Assembly (NCBI GenBank): GCA_030525945.1
Contig: JAUNDT010000005.1
Location: 1 to 64,000, forward strand
Length of the DNA: 64,000 nucleotides
DNA from: Coriobacteriaceae bacterium
Lineage (GTDB): Bacteria; Actinomycetota; Coriobacteriia; Coriobacteriales; Coriobacteriaceae
Direction of reading: 5' to 3'
This document shows, piece after piece, positions 1 through 8,591 of the stretch. The notes below the pieces were generated by a model that was not told the origin of the DNA, ran no database searches, and saw only the letters and a program-made list of their open reading frames with translations. Each line of letters starts with the position of its first letter. The stretch's first letter is position 1. Made by a program: the position numbers and the translations under genes.

Positions 1-32
1 GGGCTCGAGGTGCCCATCGGCACCTCGAGCCC
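1..32. terminator. Perfect hairpin, probable terminator
   Basis: A 14-bp perfect inverted repeat (1-14 against 19-32) with a 4-nt loop lies 57 nt beyond the stop of the ABC-F gene. A short T-rich run follows on the plus strand. It could end transcription from either side; the gene to the left is outside the window. Confidence 0.6.
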
Positions 33-89
33 TATCTTTCAAACATCCGGGCAATCGAAGCCCCTGAGTAAACGGCAAAGGCGCAGCCT

Positions 90-2219
90 TTATTGCTCTA
101 ATCGTTCGCTTGCTTCGAGCCAGGCCATTTCCAGCTCATCAAGCTCTTCTTGAGCAGCAGCGATCACCTCTTGTTGAGCGGTCAGGGAGGCAAAATCCGT
201 GGGGTCGATGTCATACATGGCCGCTTTTGCGTCCTCGAGCTTGACCCGTCGGGTCTCCATCTTGCGTTCCAGCGAGGCCACTTCCTTTTTAAGGCGCTGG
301 CGCTCGGCGTTCGAGAGTCCGGACGCAGAGCGAACTGATCCGGCTTCTCGCTCGCTCGCATCGGCGGCCCCCACGGCATTGACGGCGCTCGTGGAAGCTA
401 ATACGCCTACGGCACCTGATGCCTCTCGCGAGGCGCCGCCTGCAAACCCAGGTGCCTGGGGGCGCGCAGAGCCCCGAGCGTCCAGCTGCCCAGCCAAGCG
501 CAAATACTCGTCAACGCCGCCGGGCACATGGCGCAAGGTGCCTCCCACCAGCGCCCATTGCTGATCGGTCACGCGCTCCATGAGAAAGCGATCATGCGTG
601 ACGAGAATAAGGGTGCCCGGCCAGCTGTCGAGCAGGTCCTCCACCAGCGCAAGCATGTCGGTATCGAGGTCGTTTCCGGGTTCGTCCAGGATGAGCACGT
701 TGGGCTCTTCAAGAATGGTGAGTAGCAGCGACAATCGGCGCTTCTGGCCGCCCGACAGATCCTTAATACGGCTCCACATCTGCTGCTGCGTAAAGCCCAG
801 GCGCTCGAGCAGCTTCTCGGGGCTCGTCTCTTTGCCCTCAACCATCACATAGCGCTTGCCACGCGCGAGAACCTCGCGGATCGTGTCGCCCTCAAAGGGC
901 TTGAGCTCGTCAAGCTGCTGAGACAAAACGCCAAAACGCACGGTGGAGCCGATCTTCACGCGACCGCGTAAAGGCTTGATCTTGCCTTGGATGATATTGA
1001 GCAGCGTGGTTTTTCCGGCGCCGTTCTCGCCGAGCAAGCCGTAGCGGTCACCAGCGCCGATCAGCCACGTCACGTCTGAAAGAACGGGGCGACTGTAGGG
1101 GGCAGTGAGGGACAATCTGCCGGAGGCATCAGTTGCGTACCCGGCCGCAGACACGCCGTCGGAGGCGTCCGTTGCATACCCGGCTGCAAACGCGCCGTCG
1201 GAGGCATCCGCGCCACGCCTGGCTACCGATGCGTCGTCGGGAGACGCCGCAGCTCCGACGACCTCTCCGTTCGAGCCGAGCGAGGGCCCGCTGCCTCCCA
1301 CAGGGACGTCCGCAGCACCGGTAGCGCGCGCATACCCGGCATCAACATCGATCACGTCGATAACCTGCTTGCCCAGACGGCTCACCGCTAGGCGCTTGAG
1401 TTCAAGCTCATTGCGCACGGGCGGAACATCGGCGATGAGCTCGCGAGCGGCGTCAACGCGGAACTTGGGCTTGGTGCTGCGCGCCTGCGCCCCGCGCGAA
1501 AGCCACGCGAGCTCCTTGCGCGCCATGTTGCGCCGGCGTTCCTCGGTTACCGCCGCCATGCGGTCGCGCTCGACGCGCTGCAGGATATATGCTGAGTAGC
1601 CGCCCTCGAACGGGTCGACGCGCCCATCGTGCACCTCCCACATGGACGTGCAGACCTCGTCGAGGAACCAGCGGTCGTGCGTCACCACGAGAAGACCGCC
1701 GCTCCCTTGCTGCCAGCGGGTTTTCAGGTGGTCGGCGAGCCAGTTGATGGTGCGCATATCCAGGTGATTCGTGGGCTCGTCGAGCATGAGCACATCGTAG
1801 TCGCCGATCAGCAGGCGCGCCAGGTCCACGCGACGGCGCTGGCCGCCGGAAAGCTCGCCCACCGGCCCCTCCCAGGGAACGTCGGCGATCAGGCCGTCCA
1901 GAATCTGGCGAACGCGCGGGCTCGAGGCCCACTCGTACTCGGGCGTGTCACCCACCACCGCGCGATGCACCGTGTCGCCGTCGACCAAGGAGTCACGCTG
2001 GCCGAGCACACCCACGGTCACATCACGGCGACGCGTCACGCGGCCGGAATCGGGCTCAAGGACGCCTGCGAGCACCGACAGCAAGCTCGACTTGCCATCG
2101 CCATTTTTACCCACGATGCCGATGCGGTCGCCCTCGTTGACGCCCAGCGTGACGTTATCGGCGATCAACTTGGTGGGAAACTCCAGATGTACGCTATCGC
2201 AGCCCAACAAAATGGCCAT
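90..2219 (-). CDS. ABC-F family ATPase (Uup/EttA-like)
   Basis: A soluble ABC-F protein of 709 residues with two ATPase domains and no membrane segments; relatives act on ribosomes rather than in transport. Domain 1 has Walker A GKNGDGKS (about 37-44), signature LSGGQRRR (about 122) and DEPTNHLD (about 147). Domain 2 has GENGAGKT, LSGGQKRR and LILDEPGNDLD. The last ~75 residues are a charged coiled coil as in Uup. An Ala/Gly/Ser/Asp-rich insert at about 296-374 separates the domains and contains imperfect 13-residue repeats. The ATG at 2219 was chosen because GAGGAG lies 9 nt upstream; longer in-frame readings run into an inverted repeat. Which ABC-F subgroup it belongs to (Uup, antibiotic resistance, other) is not settled. 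Confidence 0.9.
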   Translation of the reverse strand: MAILLGCDSVHLEFPTKLIADNVTLGVNEGDRIGIVGKNGDGKSSLLSVLAGVLEPDSGRVTRRRDVTVGVLGQRDSLVDGDTVHRAVVGDTPEYEWASSPRVRQILDGLIADVPWEGPVGELSGGQRRRVDLARLLIGDYDVLMLDEPTNHLDMRTINWLADHLKTRWQQGSGGLLVVTHDRWFLDEVCTSMWEVHDGRVDPFEGGYSAYILQRVERDRMAAVTEERRRNMARKELAWLSRGAQARSTKPKFRVDAARELIADVPPVRNELELKRLAVSRLGKQVIDVIDVDAGYARATGAADVPVGGSGPSLGSNGEVVGAAASPDDASVARRGADASDGAFAAGYATDASDGVSAAGYATDASGRLSLTAPYSRPVLSDVTWLIGAGDRYGLLGENGAGKTTLLNIIQGKIKPLRGRVKIGSTVRFGVLSQQLDELKPFEGDTIREVLARGKRYVMVEGKETSPEKLLERLGFTQQQMWSRIKDLSGGQKRRLSLLLTILEEPNVLILDEPGNDLDTDMLALVEDLLDSWPGTLILVTHDRFLMERVTDQQWALVGGTLRHVPGGVDEYLRLAGQLDARGSARPQAPGFAGGASREASGAVGVLASTSAVNAVGAADASEREAGSVRSASGLSNAERQRLKKEVASLERKMETRRVKLEDAKAAMYDIDPTDFASLTAQQEVIAAAQEELDELEMAWLEASERLEQ
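1126..1215. repeat. 39-bp tandem repeat inside the ABC-F gene
   Basis: Two near-identical 39-bp units (1126-1164 and 1165-1203) and part of a third encode the 13-residue repeats of the inter-domain insert. The period is a multiple of three, so the reading frame is kept. Confidence 0.75.
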
Positions 2220-2289
2220 AAGCACATGCTCCTCGCACTCGCATTCACAGCCATTCATCTTAGCAGGGTCAGGTGCCTTGGCGATCGGA

Positions 2290-2390
2290 GCGGGTGCATA
2301 AGGTCCGCTGCTCGTACAGTCCTGCTCGCACGAAGGGCCCACTGGGCCCTTCGGCTCGTGCGGAACTCGCCTCGGACCTTATGCACCCGC
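2290..2390. repeat. Composite palindrome, core-plus-unique-arms family (copy 1)
   Basis: Perfect 18-bp outer arms (2290-2307 and 2373-2390) enclose an inner hairpin (2331-2340 against 2344-2353, arm CGAAGGGCCC). Read on the minus strand, its core aligns with copies at 2657-2778 and 39657-39751: AGTTCCGCAnGAGCCG on one side of the inner hairpin and an AGGACtGT-like box on the other. The outer arms are unrelated between copies. It lies just upstream of the ABC-F gene. Together with copy 2 it fills much of the 577-nt gene-free stretch 2220-2796, in which I see nothing else. Confidence 0.85.
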
Positions 2391-2656
2391 CCCGCCCGGC
2401 ACGCTGTCGCCATGGGCTTCTTACTCCAGCCAGCCCGATACGTATCAAAATGACCCCATACGCCCCTTGTCGCACCCGATACGCTGGCAAAGACCCGATG
2501 TCCTCTACAGCGCCAGTATGTCCCTCTCCACAACTCATACTCTTTCAATACGGCCCGCACGGCGTTGCCTTAGCGCCCATGCCCTGCTCCGCTGGCCTGT
2601 TCTTGCATTAAGCCCCAACATGCTCGCCGACCCCTCGCCTCAGAGTGCTATAACCA

Positions 2657-2778
2657 GGAGTCCTCCCGGGGCATATCGTCCCACGCGCAGTTCCGCATGA
2701 GCCGAAGGCCGCTTAATGCGGCCTTCGTGCGAGCTCAGGACTGTTTGAGCATGGGATGATATGCCCCGGGAGGACTCC
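2657..2778. repeat. Composite palindrome, core-plus-unique-arms family (copy 2)
   Basis: 27-bp outer arms (2657-2683 and 2752-2778, one mismatch that could pair as G-U) enclose an inner hairpin CGAAGGCCGC / GCGGCCTTCG (2703-2727). The core matches copy 1 read on the other strand. It starts 18 nt beyond the pstB stop and could also end pst transcription. Confidence 0.85.
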
Positions 2779-2796
2779 GATGGGGATTAGTGCACC

Positions 2797-3768
2797 TTAC
2801 GAGAACATACCCGTCAGATAATCGTTAAGGCGCTTGTCGCGCGGGCGTTGGAAAATCTGGTCGGTCTCGCCGTACTCCACCATGTCGCCCATGTAGAAAA
2901 ACGCGGTACGGTTGGACACGCGGCTCGCCTGCTCCATGTTGTGCGTCACAATCACGATCGCGCGGTCGCGGACCACGTTTTGCATGAGGTCCTCAATCGC
3001 CAGCGTCGAGATGGGGTCGAGCGCCGAGCACGGCTCGTCGAACAAAATCACATCCGGGTGCATGGCGAGCGTGCGGGCGATGCACAGACGCTGCTGCTGT
3101 CCGCCAGAGAGCGAAAACGCGCTCTGGTGCAGCTTGTCCTTCACCTCGTCCCACAGAGCCGCGCCGCGCAGAGACTCCTCCACGAGCGCGTCAAGGTTGT
3201 CCTTGCCGCGCAGGCCATGGCGCTTGGGCGCGAACACGATGTTCTCGTAGATGGTCTTGTGGAACGGGTTGGGCTGCTGGAACACCATGCCGATGGAGCG
3301 GCGCAGCTCGTAGAGGTTCTCCTCACGCGTGTTGATGTTGCGCCCGTCGTAGAGGATCTCGCCCTCCACGCGGCACCCGCGAATCTCGCGGTTCATGAGG
3401 TTCAAGCTGCGCAAAAACGTCGACTTGCCGCAGCCGGAAGGGCCGATGAGCGCGGTAATCTCGCCCTTATGGAACGCCAGAGAGGTGTCGTGCAGGGCAT
3501 GGTTGTCGCCGTAGTACACGTTGACGCCACGCGTCTCGAGCACCACCTCCGAGGTCGGCGCCATCGCGGCGGCGGCTCGGCCCAACTCACTGCCCGCAGC
3601 AACCCGCTCGCGCACGGAAACGCCGGCGGAATCGCAGCCGCAACCGGCAGGAGAGCCATCGCAGTCGGGCGCCGCGGCGCACGTTGCCGCAGCGGCGCCA
3701 ACTTCAACTCCGTCGTTGGTATGGCCGCAGCATTCGCACTCGCCGTCACCCAAAATCACATCACTCAT
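2797..3768 (-). CDS. pstB: Phosphate ABC transporter ATPase PstB with Cys-rich N-terminal extension
   Basis: ATPase subunit of the high-affinity phosphate importer PstSCAB, at the inner face of the membrane. Walker [10 protein letters not shown], signature [13 protein letters not shown] and Walker [14 protein letters not shown] are present, followed by the [10 protein letters not shown] switch. The start at 3768 overlaps the pstA stop in an ATGA arrangement, which indicates translational coupling. That start gives about 74 residues before the ATPase fold, including Cys at 11, 13, 14, 30, 36, 43 and 45 and His16; usual PstB proteins (about 250-270 residues) lack this. A later Met69 is an alternative start, but the coupled start fits better. 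Confidence 0.95.
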   Translation of the reverse strand: MSDVILGDGECECCGHTNDGVEVGAAAATCAAAPDCDGSPAGCGCDSAGVSVRERVAAGSELGRAAAAMAPTSEVVLETRGVNVYYGDNHALHDTSLAFHKGEITALIGPSGCGKSTFLRSLNLMNREIRGCRVEGEILYDGRNINTREENLYELRRSIGMVFQQPNPFHKTIYENIVFAPKRHGLRGKDNLDALVEESLRGAALWDEVKDKLHQSAFSLSGGQQQRLCIARTLAMHPDVILFDEPCSALDPISTLAIEDLMQNVVRDRAIVIVTHNMEQASRVSNRTAFFYMGDMVEYGETDQIFQRPRDKRLNDYLTGMFS

Positions 3769-4763
3769 TCGGCAGTCATCCTTTTTGCCAGGGCCTTGCC
3801 CGCCACGCGGGAGGCGATGTTGAACAGCAGCACGCACACCATCAGGAGCGCGGCGGTACCCCACACGATGTGCTGGGCCGCGGGCGAACCCTCACCGTAA
3901 ATCTTGTAGATGTGCACCGCGAGCGACTCACCGGGGCGGAAGATGTTCCACGCGCAGGTGGGGCTCGAAAAATCGAGCGAGAGGAAGTTCAGGCGCACGG
4001 GGCTCGACATGCCCGAGGTGAACAGCAGCGCCGCCGCCTCGCCGAACACGCGACCCGCGGAGAGCACCACGCCCGTCACGATCGCCGGCATGGCGGAGGG
4101 AATCAGCACGTGAACCGTGGCCTCCCAGCGCGTGAGGCCCATGGCCAGGCACGCATCGCGCTGGTGCTGGGGCACATCCTCGAGCGCCTGCTGAATCACG
4201 CGCACCAGAATGGGGATATTGAACATGGTGAGCGCCACCGCGCCGGAGATGATCGAGTACTTCCAACCGAAGTTCACGGAGAACACGAGGAAGCCGAACA
4301 TGCCCACGACGATGGACGGCAGCGACGACAGCGTCTCGATGGCCGTGCTCGCAATGCGCGTGACAGGCCCCTCGGGCGCGTACTCGGTGAGGAACACCGC
4401 GGCGCCCAAACTCACCGGCACCGAAATCAAAAGCGTGATAACCAGCAGGTAGAAGGAGTCGAACAGCTGGTAGGCAACGCCGCCCGCCGTGCCGTTCGAG
4501 CGGCTGGGCTCGGTGAGGAACCCGGGCGAGAACAGCGTGGACGCACCCTCGACGAGGATATAACCCACCATCGACACCACGATGAGCATCACAAAGACCG
4601 CGATAGCGGTCAATACGCCGGTGGCGAGCCGGTCCATGCGCTGCGCGCGCACCACATGCGCCGTGTTGACGCGAAGCCCGCTCGCAGAGGCGGAAGCCTG
4701 CGCCCCTTCGCCCGCAGCGCAAGCGGCGGCGGCCTGGCGGGACGCCTGACGTGTGTTAGCCAC
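3765..4763 (-). CDS. pstA: Phosphate ABC transporter permease PstA
   Basis: Integral-membrane permease partner of PstC. After a polar, Ala-rich N-terminal stretch of about 50 residues there are about six membrane segments; the conserved permease loop is visible as [18 protein letters not shown]. The GTG at 4763 was chosen as start because AAGGGGG lies about 9 nt upstream inside the end of pstC. It overlaps the pstC stop by 8 nt. A TTG at 4787 is possible but has no better site. The 3' end overlaps pstB by 4 nt. Confidence 0.93.
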   Translation of the reverse strand: MANTRQASRQAAAACAAGEGAQASASASGLRVNTAHVVRAQRMDRLATGVLTAIAVFVMLIVVSMVGYILVEGASTLFSPGFLTEPSRSNGTAGGVAYQLFDSFYLLVITLLISVPVSLGAAVFLTEYAPEGPVTRIASTAIETLSSLPSIVVGMFGFLVFSVNFGWKYSIISGAVALTMFNIPILVRVIQQALEDVPQHQRDACLAMGLTRWEATVHVLIPSAMPAIVTGVVLSAGRVFGEAAALLFTSGMSSPVRLNFLSLDFSSPTCAWNIFRPGESLAVHIYKIYGEGSPAAQHIVWGTAALLMVCVLLFNIASRVAGKALAKRMTAE

Positions 4764-5667
4764 GGGACTTCGCCCCCTTCTTGCCAATAAGGTGGATGAT
4801 CATGATGAAGATGAGCGACATGCCCATGAGCAGCAGGCCGAGCGACCACAGCACATCTTTTTGCACGGAGCCGTCGGCGTAGATGGCCATGCTCGTGGTG
4901 AGCGTGGTGGTGATGGTCGACGCCGGCGACATGAGGCCCGCCGGCATGACCTCGGCGCCGCCGATGACCATGCGCACGGCGAGCGTCTCGCCAAATGCGC
5001 GGGTCATGCCCAAGATCACCGCGGTCATAAGCGACGGCAAGGCGCTCTTGAGCACCACATGCCAGATGGTCTGCCAGCGGGTGTAGCCCAGCGCGAGCGA
5101 ACCCTGGCGATACCCGTCCGGCACGGCGCGCAGGGCGTCCATGGACAGCGTGGTGACCGTGGGCAGGATCATGACCGAAAGCACGATGGCGCCGGGCAGG
5201 ATGCCCAGGCCCGTCTGCGTACCGAAGATCGCCTTGCACGCGGCGACCACCACATGAAAGCCGATGAGGCCGAACACGACCGACGGGATGCCCACCAAAA
5301 GCTCAATCAGGGGCTGGAACACCTTCTTGCCGAACTTGGGGGCAATCTCCACGGCAAAGATCGCCGAGCCGATCGCGATGGGCAGCGCGATGGCGGTGGA
5401 GAGCAGCGTGACCGCAAACGACGTCACAATGAGCGGCAGCGCGCCCGTCTTGGGCAGGCCGGTCGCCTCGTCCACATGGGCGAGACTCCACTCAGTGCCG
5501 GTGAAGAACCCGACCAAATCGACGCCGTCCTTGAAAAAGGTCGAAAGGCCCTTTTGCGCCACCATCACGATGAGTGCAAGCACAAGCAGTGTCACGAGCG
5601 CGACGCACGCGCCCGTGACACCAAAACCGACCTTCTCAAGGCTGCGCTTGGGCATTTGCTTTGCCAT
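4756..5667 (-). CDS. pstC: Phosphate ABC transporter permease PstC
   Basis: First permease subunit of the phosphate importer, 303 residues and about six membrane helices. The first helix is at about 13-37 and the permease motif region (DALRAVPDGYRQGSLALG) is at about 180-200. The ATG at 5667 has AAAGG 5-6 nt upstream. It sits 44 nt after pstS and overlaps pstA, in the usual S-C-A-B order. No phoU or phosphate two-component genes occur in the window. Confidence 0.95.
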   Translation of the reverse strand: MAKQMPKRSLEKVGFGVTGACVALVTLLVLALIVMVAQKGLSTFFKDGVDLVGFFTGTEWSLAHVDEATGLPKTGALPLIVTSFAVTLLSTAIALPIAIGSAIFAVEIAPKFGKKVFQPLIELLVGIPSVVFGLIGFHVVVAACKAIFGTQTGLGILPGAIVLSVMILPTVTTLSMDALRAVPDGYRQGSLALGYTRWQTIWHVVLKSALPSLMTAVILGMTRAFGETLAVRMVIGGAEVMPAGLMSPASTITTTLTTSMAIYADGSVQKDVLWSLGLLLMGMSLIFIMIIHLIGKKGAKSRG

Positions 5668-5711
5668 GGCGCACCTTTCGAATGTGTATGCCCGTTGCGG
5701 GCGAGGGATTA

Positions 5712-6644
5712 CTACTTAGCGGAGACCTTGCCGGTCGCGTCCTTGGTGACGGTCATCTCGGACACGGGGATGAAGCCCTGCTCCTCAACGAGCGAGCCCT
5801 GGACGTCGTCGGAGAGCATGTACTCGAGGAAGGCCTTGGTGGCGTCGTCGGCGTCCTTGGCGCAGTACATGTGCTCGGTGGCCCAAATGGGGAAGCTGTT
5901 GTCGAGCACGTTCTTGCTCTCGGGCTCCACGCCGCCCACCTTGATGGCGGTGAACTTGGCGTCGTCGAAGTGGGAGAAGTCGATGTAGGAGATGGCGTTG
6001 TCGGTGGCGGCCATGAGGGTCTGGACGTCGCCGGACTTGTCCTGCTCGGGCTGAGCGGGCTTGTAGGTGTTCTTCTCACCGGCGAACACGACATCCTCGA
6101 AGGTGGCGCGGGTGCCGGAACCCTCCTTGCGGTTCACCACGACGATCTCGGCATCCTCGCCGCCGACCTCTTTCCAGTTGGTGATCTTACCGCCGAAGAT
6201 GCCCTTGAGCTGCTCCAAGGTCAGGTCGTCGACCGTGACGTTCTTGGAGACGATCGGACCCATGCCCACCACGGCGACCTCGTGGTCCACCAGGTTGGCG
6301 GCGGCGTCGGCATCGAGCTTGGTCTCGGCGAACACGTCGGAGTTGCCGATGGTCACGGTGCCGGCGGCCACGGCGGTGAGGCCCGCACCGGAGCCGTTGC
6401 CGGAGCCGGACACGACGCAGTCGGGGTTCTCGTTCATGAACTGCTCGGCAGCGGCCTCCACGAGCGCCTGGAAGGAGGAGGCGCCGTCGTAGGTGACCTC
6501 GCCCGTGATGCTGCCCTCAGCGGAGGCGGAACCTGCGGTTGCAGCGTCGGAGGCGCCGCAACCGGCAAGGCCGAGGCCGGCCACGGCGGCGAGGCCACCG
6601 GCAAAACCGAGGAAGGAGCGGCGAGAGCAGGAGTAATCGAACAT
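5712..6644 (-). CDS. pstS: Phosphate-binding lipoprotein PstS
   Basis: Extracytoplasmic phosphate-binding protein, 310 residues. The N-terminus carries a twin-arginine-like motif (SRRSFLGFAGG) directly before a lipobox (LAGC), so it is probably a lipoprotein exported by Tat or Sec. Phosphate-binding features of the family are visible: the GSGSGAG-like segment (GSGNGSGAGL, about 78-87), then SKNVTVDDL and the NRKEGSGTR loop. The ATG at 6644 has GAAGGGA upstream. It is the first gene of pstSCAB, and a 14-bp-arm palindrome lies just upstream. Confidence 0.95.
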   Translation of the reverse strand: MFDYSCSRRSFLGFAGGLAAVAGLGLAGCGASDAATAGSASAEGSITGEVTYDGASSFQALVEAAAEQFMNENPDCVVSGSGNGSGAGLTAVAAGTVTIGNSDVFAETKLDADAAANLVDHEVAVVGMGPIVSKNVTVDDLTLEQLKGIFGGKITNWKEVGGEDAEIVVVNRKEGSGTRATFEDVVFAGEKNTYKPAQPEQDKSGDVQTLMAATDNAISYIDFSHFDDAKFTAIKVGGVEPESKNVLDNSFPIWATEHMYCAKDADDATKAFLEYMLSDDVQGSLVEEQGFIPVSEMTVTKDATGKVSAK

Positions 6645-6665
6645 GTGGGTCCCTTCGAATACGAA

Positions 6666-6732
6666 AAGGTGCTAAATCGCGCGGCGGCCTTACGGGCCCT
6701 CATGGCCCAACCGCCTTACGATTTAGCACCTT
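6666..6732. repeat. Palindrome upstream of pstS
   Basis: Perfect 14-bp arms AAGGTGCTAAATCG (6666-6679) and its complement (6719-6732) enclose smaller hairpins (GGGCC/GGCCC, GGCGG/CCGCC). The layout resembles the core-plus-unique-arms family, but the TTCCGCA core is missing, so I keep it separate. It may end transcription from the small gene upstream or shape the pstS leader. Confidence 0.7.
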
Positions 6733-6891
6733 ACCGTTCGAGATCGCCGCCACACGCGGCGTCTGCCAGCTCTTACGGCCCTCTGACCGACCATTACCGA
6801 GCGCTGCGCACCCGCTTACAGGCGCCTTACATTACGCCTAGGCCCCACGCGCGAGCGCGGCTCGCGAGCCGCCCTATCGCCTGTCCGCACC

Positions 6892-7062
6892 TTACCGCTT
6901 GCCCGTGCGGTCCTTCTTGCGCGGGCGCTTCTTTTTCGCGGGCTGCGACGTGCTCGGACGCTGCGCGGTCCCACCGTGGCTTTTACGATACAGAAAGCCT
7001 CCAAACACCATCGCCAGCGCGATGATCACGATGCCGAACATCTGCTCCCAAAATCCGGGCAT
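6892..7062 (-). CDS. Small single-pass membrane protein with basic tail
   Basis: A 56-residue protein of unknown function. Residues about 7-27 form one hydrophobic helix (FGIVIIALAMVFGG), followed by a strongly basic tail ending KKKRPRKKDRTGKR. The start at 7062 has a strong AAGGAGG site 5 nt upstream. It begins 31 nt after the pepV stop on the same strand, so it is probably co-transcribed. I do not recognise a family. Confidence 0.7.
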   Translation of the reverse strand: MPGFWEQMFGIVIIALAMVFGGFLYRKSHGGTAQRPSTSQPAKKKRPRKKDRTGKR

Positions 7063-7093
7063 GGCCCCTCCTTTTCCTAGAACCTGGCAACCA

Positions 7094-8521
7094 CTAGAGC
7101 TCGAGCTCATTCAGGCGAAGAATCGCCAGAATATACATCTTGAGGGCATCGCGCAGCAGCTCCTCGCTCGCCGCCTCGTTGGGCCCGTGCATGGTGCCCG
7201 CCCATGCGGGAAGCTCCACCGAGGAGTCCTCGGGGCCAAAGGAGACCGCGCTGGCAAAATTGCGCGCGTAGGTGCCGCCACCCATGGAGAACGGCTTGGC
7301 GTCCTTACCCGTGACCTCCGCATACGTGTCCAGAAGCGCCTGAACTGCCGGACTGTCCGCGGAAACGGAGAACGGCTCCTTGACGGTGCCCACCATGAAC
7401 TCGGCGCCGTGGGCTGCGGCGGCCGCCCTACAGGCCTCGGTCATCTCCGCGGCGGCTATGGAGTCCGGGAAGCGCACGTCGATGGTCTGCTCAATGCGGC
7501 CCCCTTGCACCGTGATGGCACCCGCATTGCAGGTGAGCGGGCCGAACGCGGGGCTCTCGGACGCAATGGCAAGACCCGTGCCCGCCGTATCCTCATGGAT
7601 GCTCGCGAGCAGCTCGAGGAAGGAGCGCTCTACCGAGGCGAACAGATCGGGCTGCGCGTTCGCAATCTCGCGCAGGTACGTCACAACGAGGCCGATCGCG
7701 TTGACGGTGCCCTCGGGCATGGAGGCATGCCCGCCGATGCCCTGGGCAAAGATGCGCGTGCAGCCCTCCCCCACCGGCTCGATGCTCAGACGCTCGGCGT
7801 GGGCGTGAGGCTCCGGGAGACTCTGCGCAGGCACGTTCAGAACGCAGACGGACTCGCTCGGAATGGCGTTCGTGGCCTCCGCACCGCTCCAGCTCGCAAT
7901 TGCGCCGCCCTCGATGGGCGCGCTCATGAACGTGCCGCCAAAGCAACCCTTCTCGGCGTTGCATACGGGGAACTCCGCATCGGGCGTGAACAGGAACTTC
8001 GGCTGCGGGTGATTCTCGAGGTAGTGGTGCACGTCGGTCATGCCCACCTCCTCGTCGCAGCCAATGAGCGCGCGGAACGTGTAACGGGGCGTGATCCCGC
8101 GCTTGATCAGATAGGCGCCTGCGTAGAGCGAGAGCACCGCGGGGCCCTTGTCATCGATGACACCGCGGCCGAGCAGCCACCCCTCACGGCGCTCCATGGA
8201 AAACGGGTCGGTGCCCCAGCCGGGGCCCGCGGGCACGACGTCGACATGGGCGATGGTGGCGACCTGGTCGGCGCGCTCGCCGGCGATGTCCGCAAAGCCG
8301 ACGTATCCCTCGTCGTCGCCGGTGGCATAGCCCAGGCGATCGGCGATTGCGAGCGCGCAATCGAGCGCGTCGCGCACGGGGCGGCCAAACGGCGCGGCAG
8401 GGGCCGCCGCAGACGAATCGGCAACCGAGGGATGGCTCACGAGCGACGAGATGTCGCGCACCACGTCTTCCCATACCTCGTCAACGTACGCTTCAACATC
8501 ATTCAAACGGCAAGCGTCCAT
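7094..8521 (-). CDS. pepV: M20-family dipeptidase (PepV-like)
   Basis: Cytosolic zinc peptidase of 475 residues, the usual PepV length, expected to hydrolyse dipeptides. Family motifs in order: HVDVVPAGPGW (first metal His), GRGVIDDKGP (bridging Asp), GCDEEVGMTD (catalytic and metal Glu), FTPDAEFPV, and a C-terminal MHGPNEAAS (last metal His). The ATG at 8521 follows AAAGGAG. The true substrate cannot be read from the sequence; related M20 proteins include carnosinases and Xaa-His dipeptidases. Confidence 0.88.
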   Translation of the reverse strand: MDACRLNDVEAYVDEVWEDVVRDISSLVSHPSVADSSAAAPAAPFGRPVRDALDCALAIADRLGYATGDDEGYVGFADIAGERADQVATIAHVDVVPAGPGWGTDPFSMERREGWLLGRGVIDDKGPAVLSLYAGAYLIKRGITPRYTFRALIGCDEEVGMTDVHHYLENHPQPKFLFTPDAEFPVCNAEKGCFGGTFMSAPIEGGAIASWSGAEATNAIPSESVCVLNVPAQSLPEPHAHAERLSIEPVGEGCTRIFAQGIGGHASMPEGTVNAIGLVVTYLREIANAQPDLFASVERSFLELLASIHEDTAGTGLAIASESPAFGPLTCNAGAITVQGGRIEQTIDVRFPDSIAAAEMTEACRAAAAAHGAEFMVGTVKEPFSVSADSPAVQALLDTYAEVTGKDAKPFSMGGGTYARNFASAVSFGPEDSSVELPAWAGTMHGPNEAASEELLRDALKMYILAILRLNELEL

Positions 8522-8591
8522 ACACGCTCCTTTCCGTAATGCAACACAAACGGTTTCATTGTTCCCAAAATCCGGACAGTTGAACCTGGAG

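Noticed and set aside
2220..2342. Longer N-terminus for the ABC-F protein including a CECECEEH stretch, recalling the Cys-rich start of PstB
   Set aside because: The GAGGAG ribosome site for ATG 2219 is what encodes that stretch; no site supports an earlier start, and it would extend into the palindrome.
7380..7808. Long open frames antisense to pepV, argG, polA and other GC-rich genes
   Set aside because: They are expected shadows in high-GC DNA; composition is unlike protein and no ribosome sites precede them.
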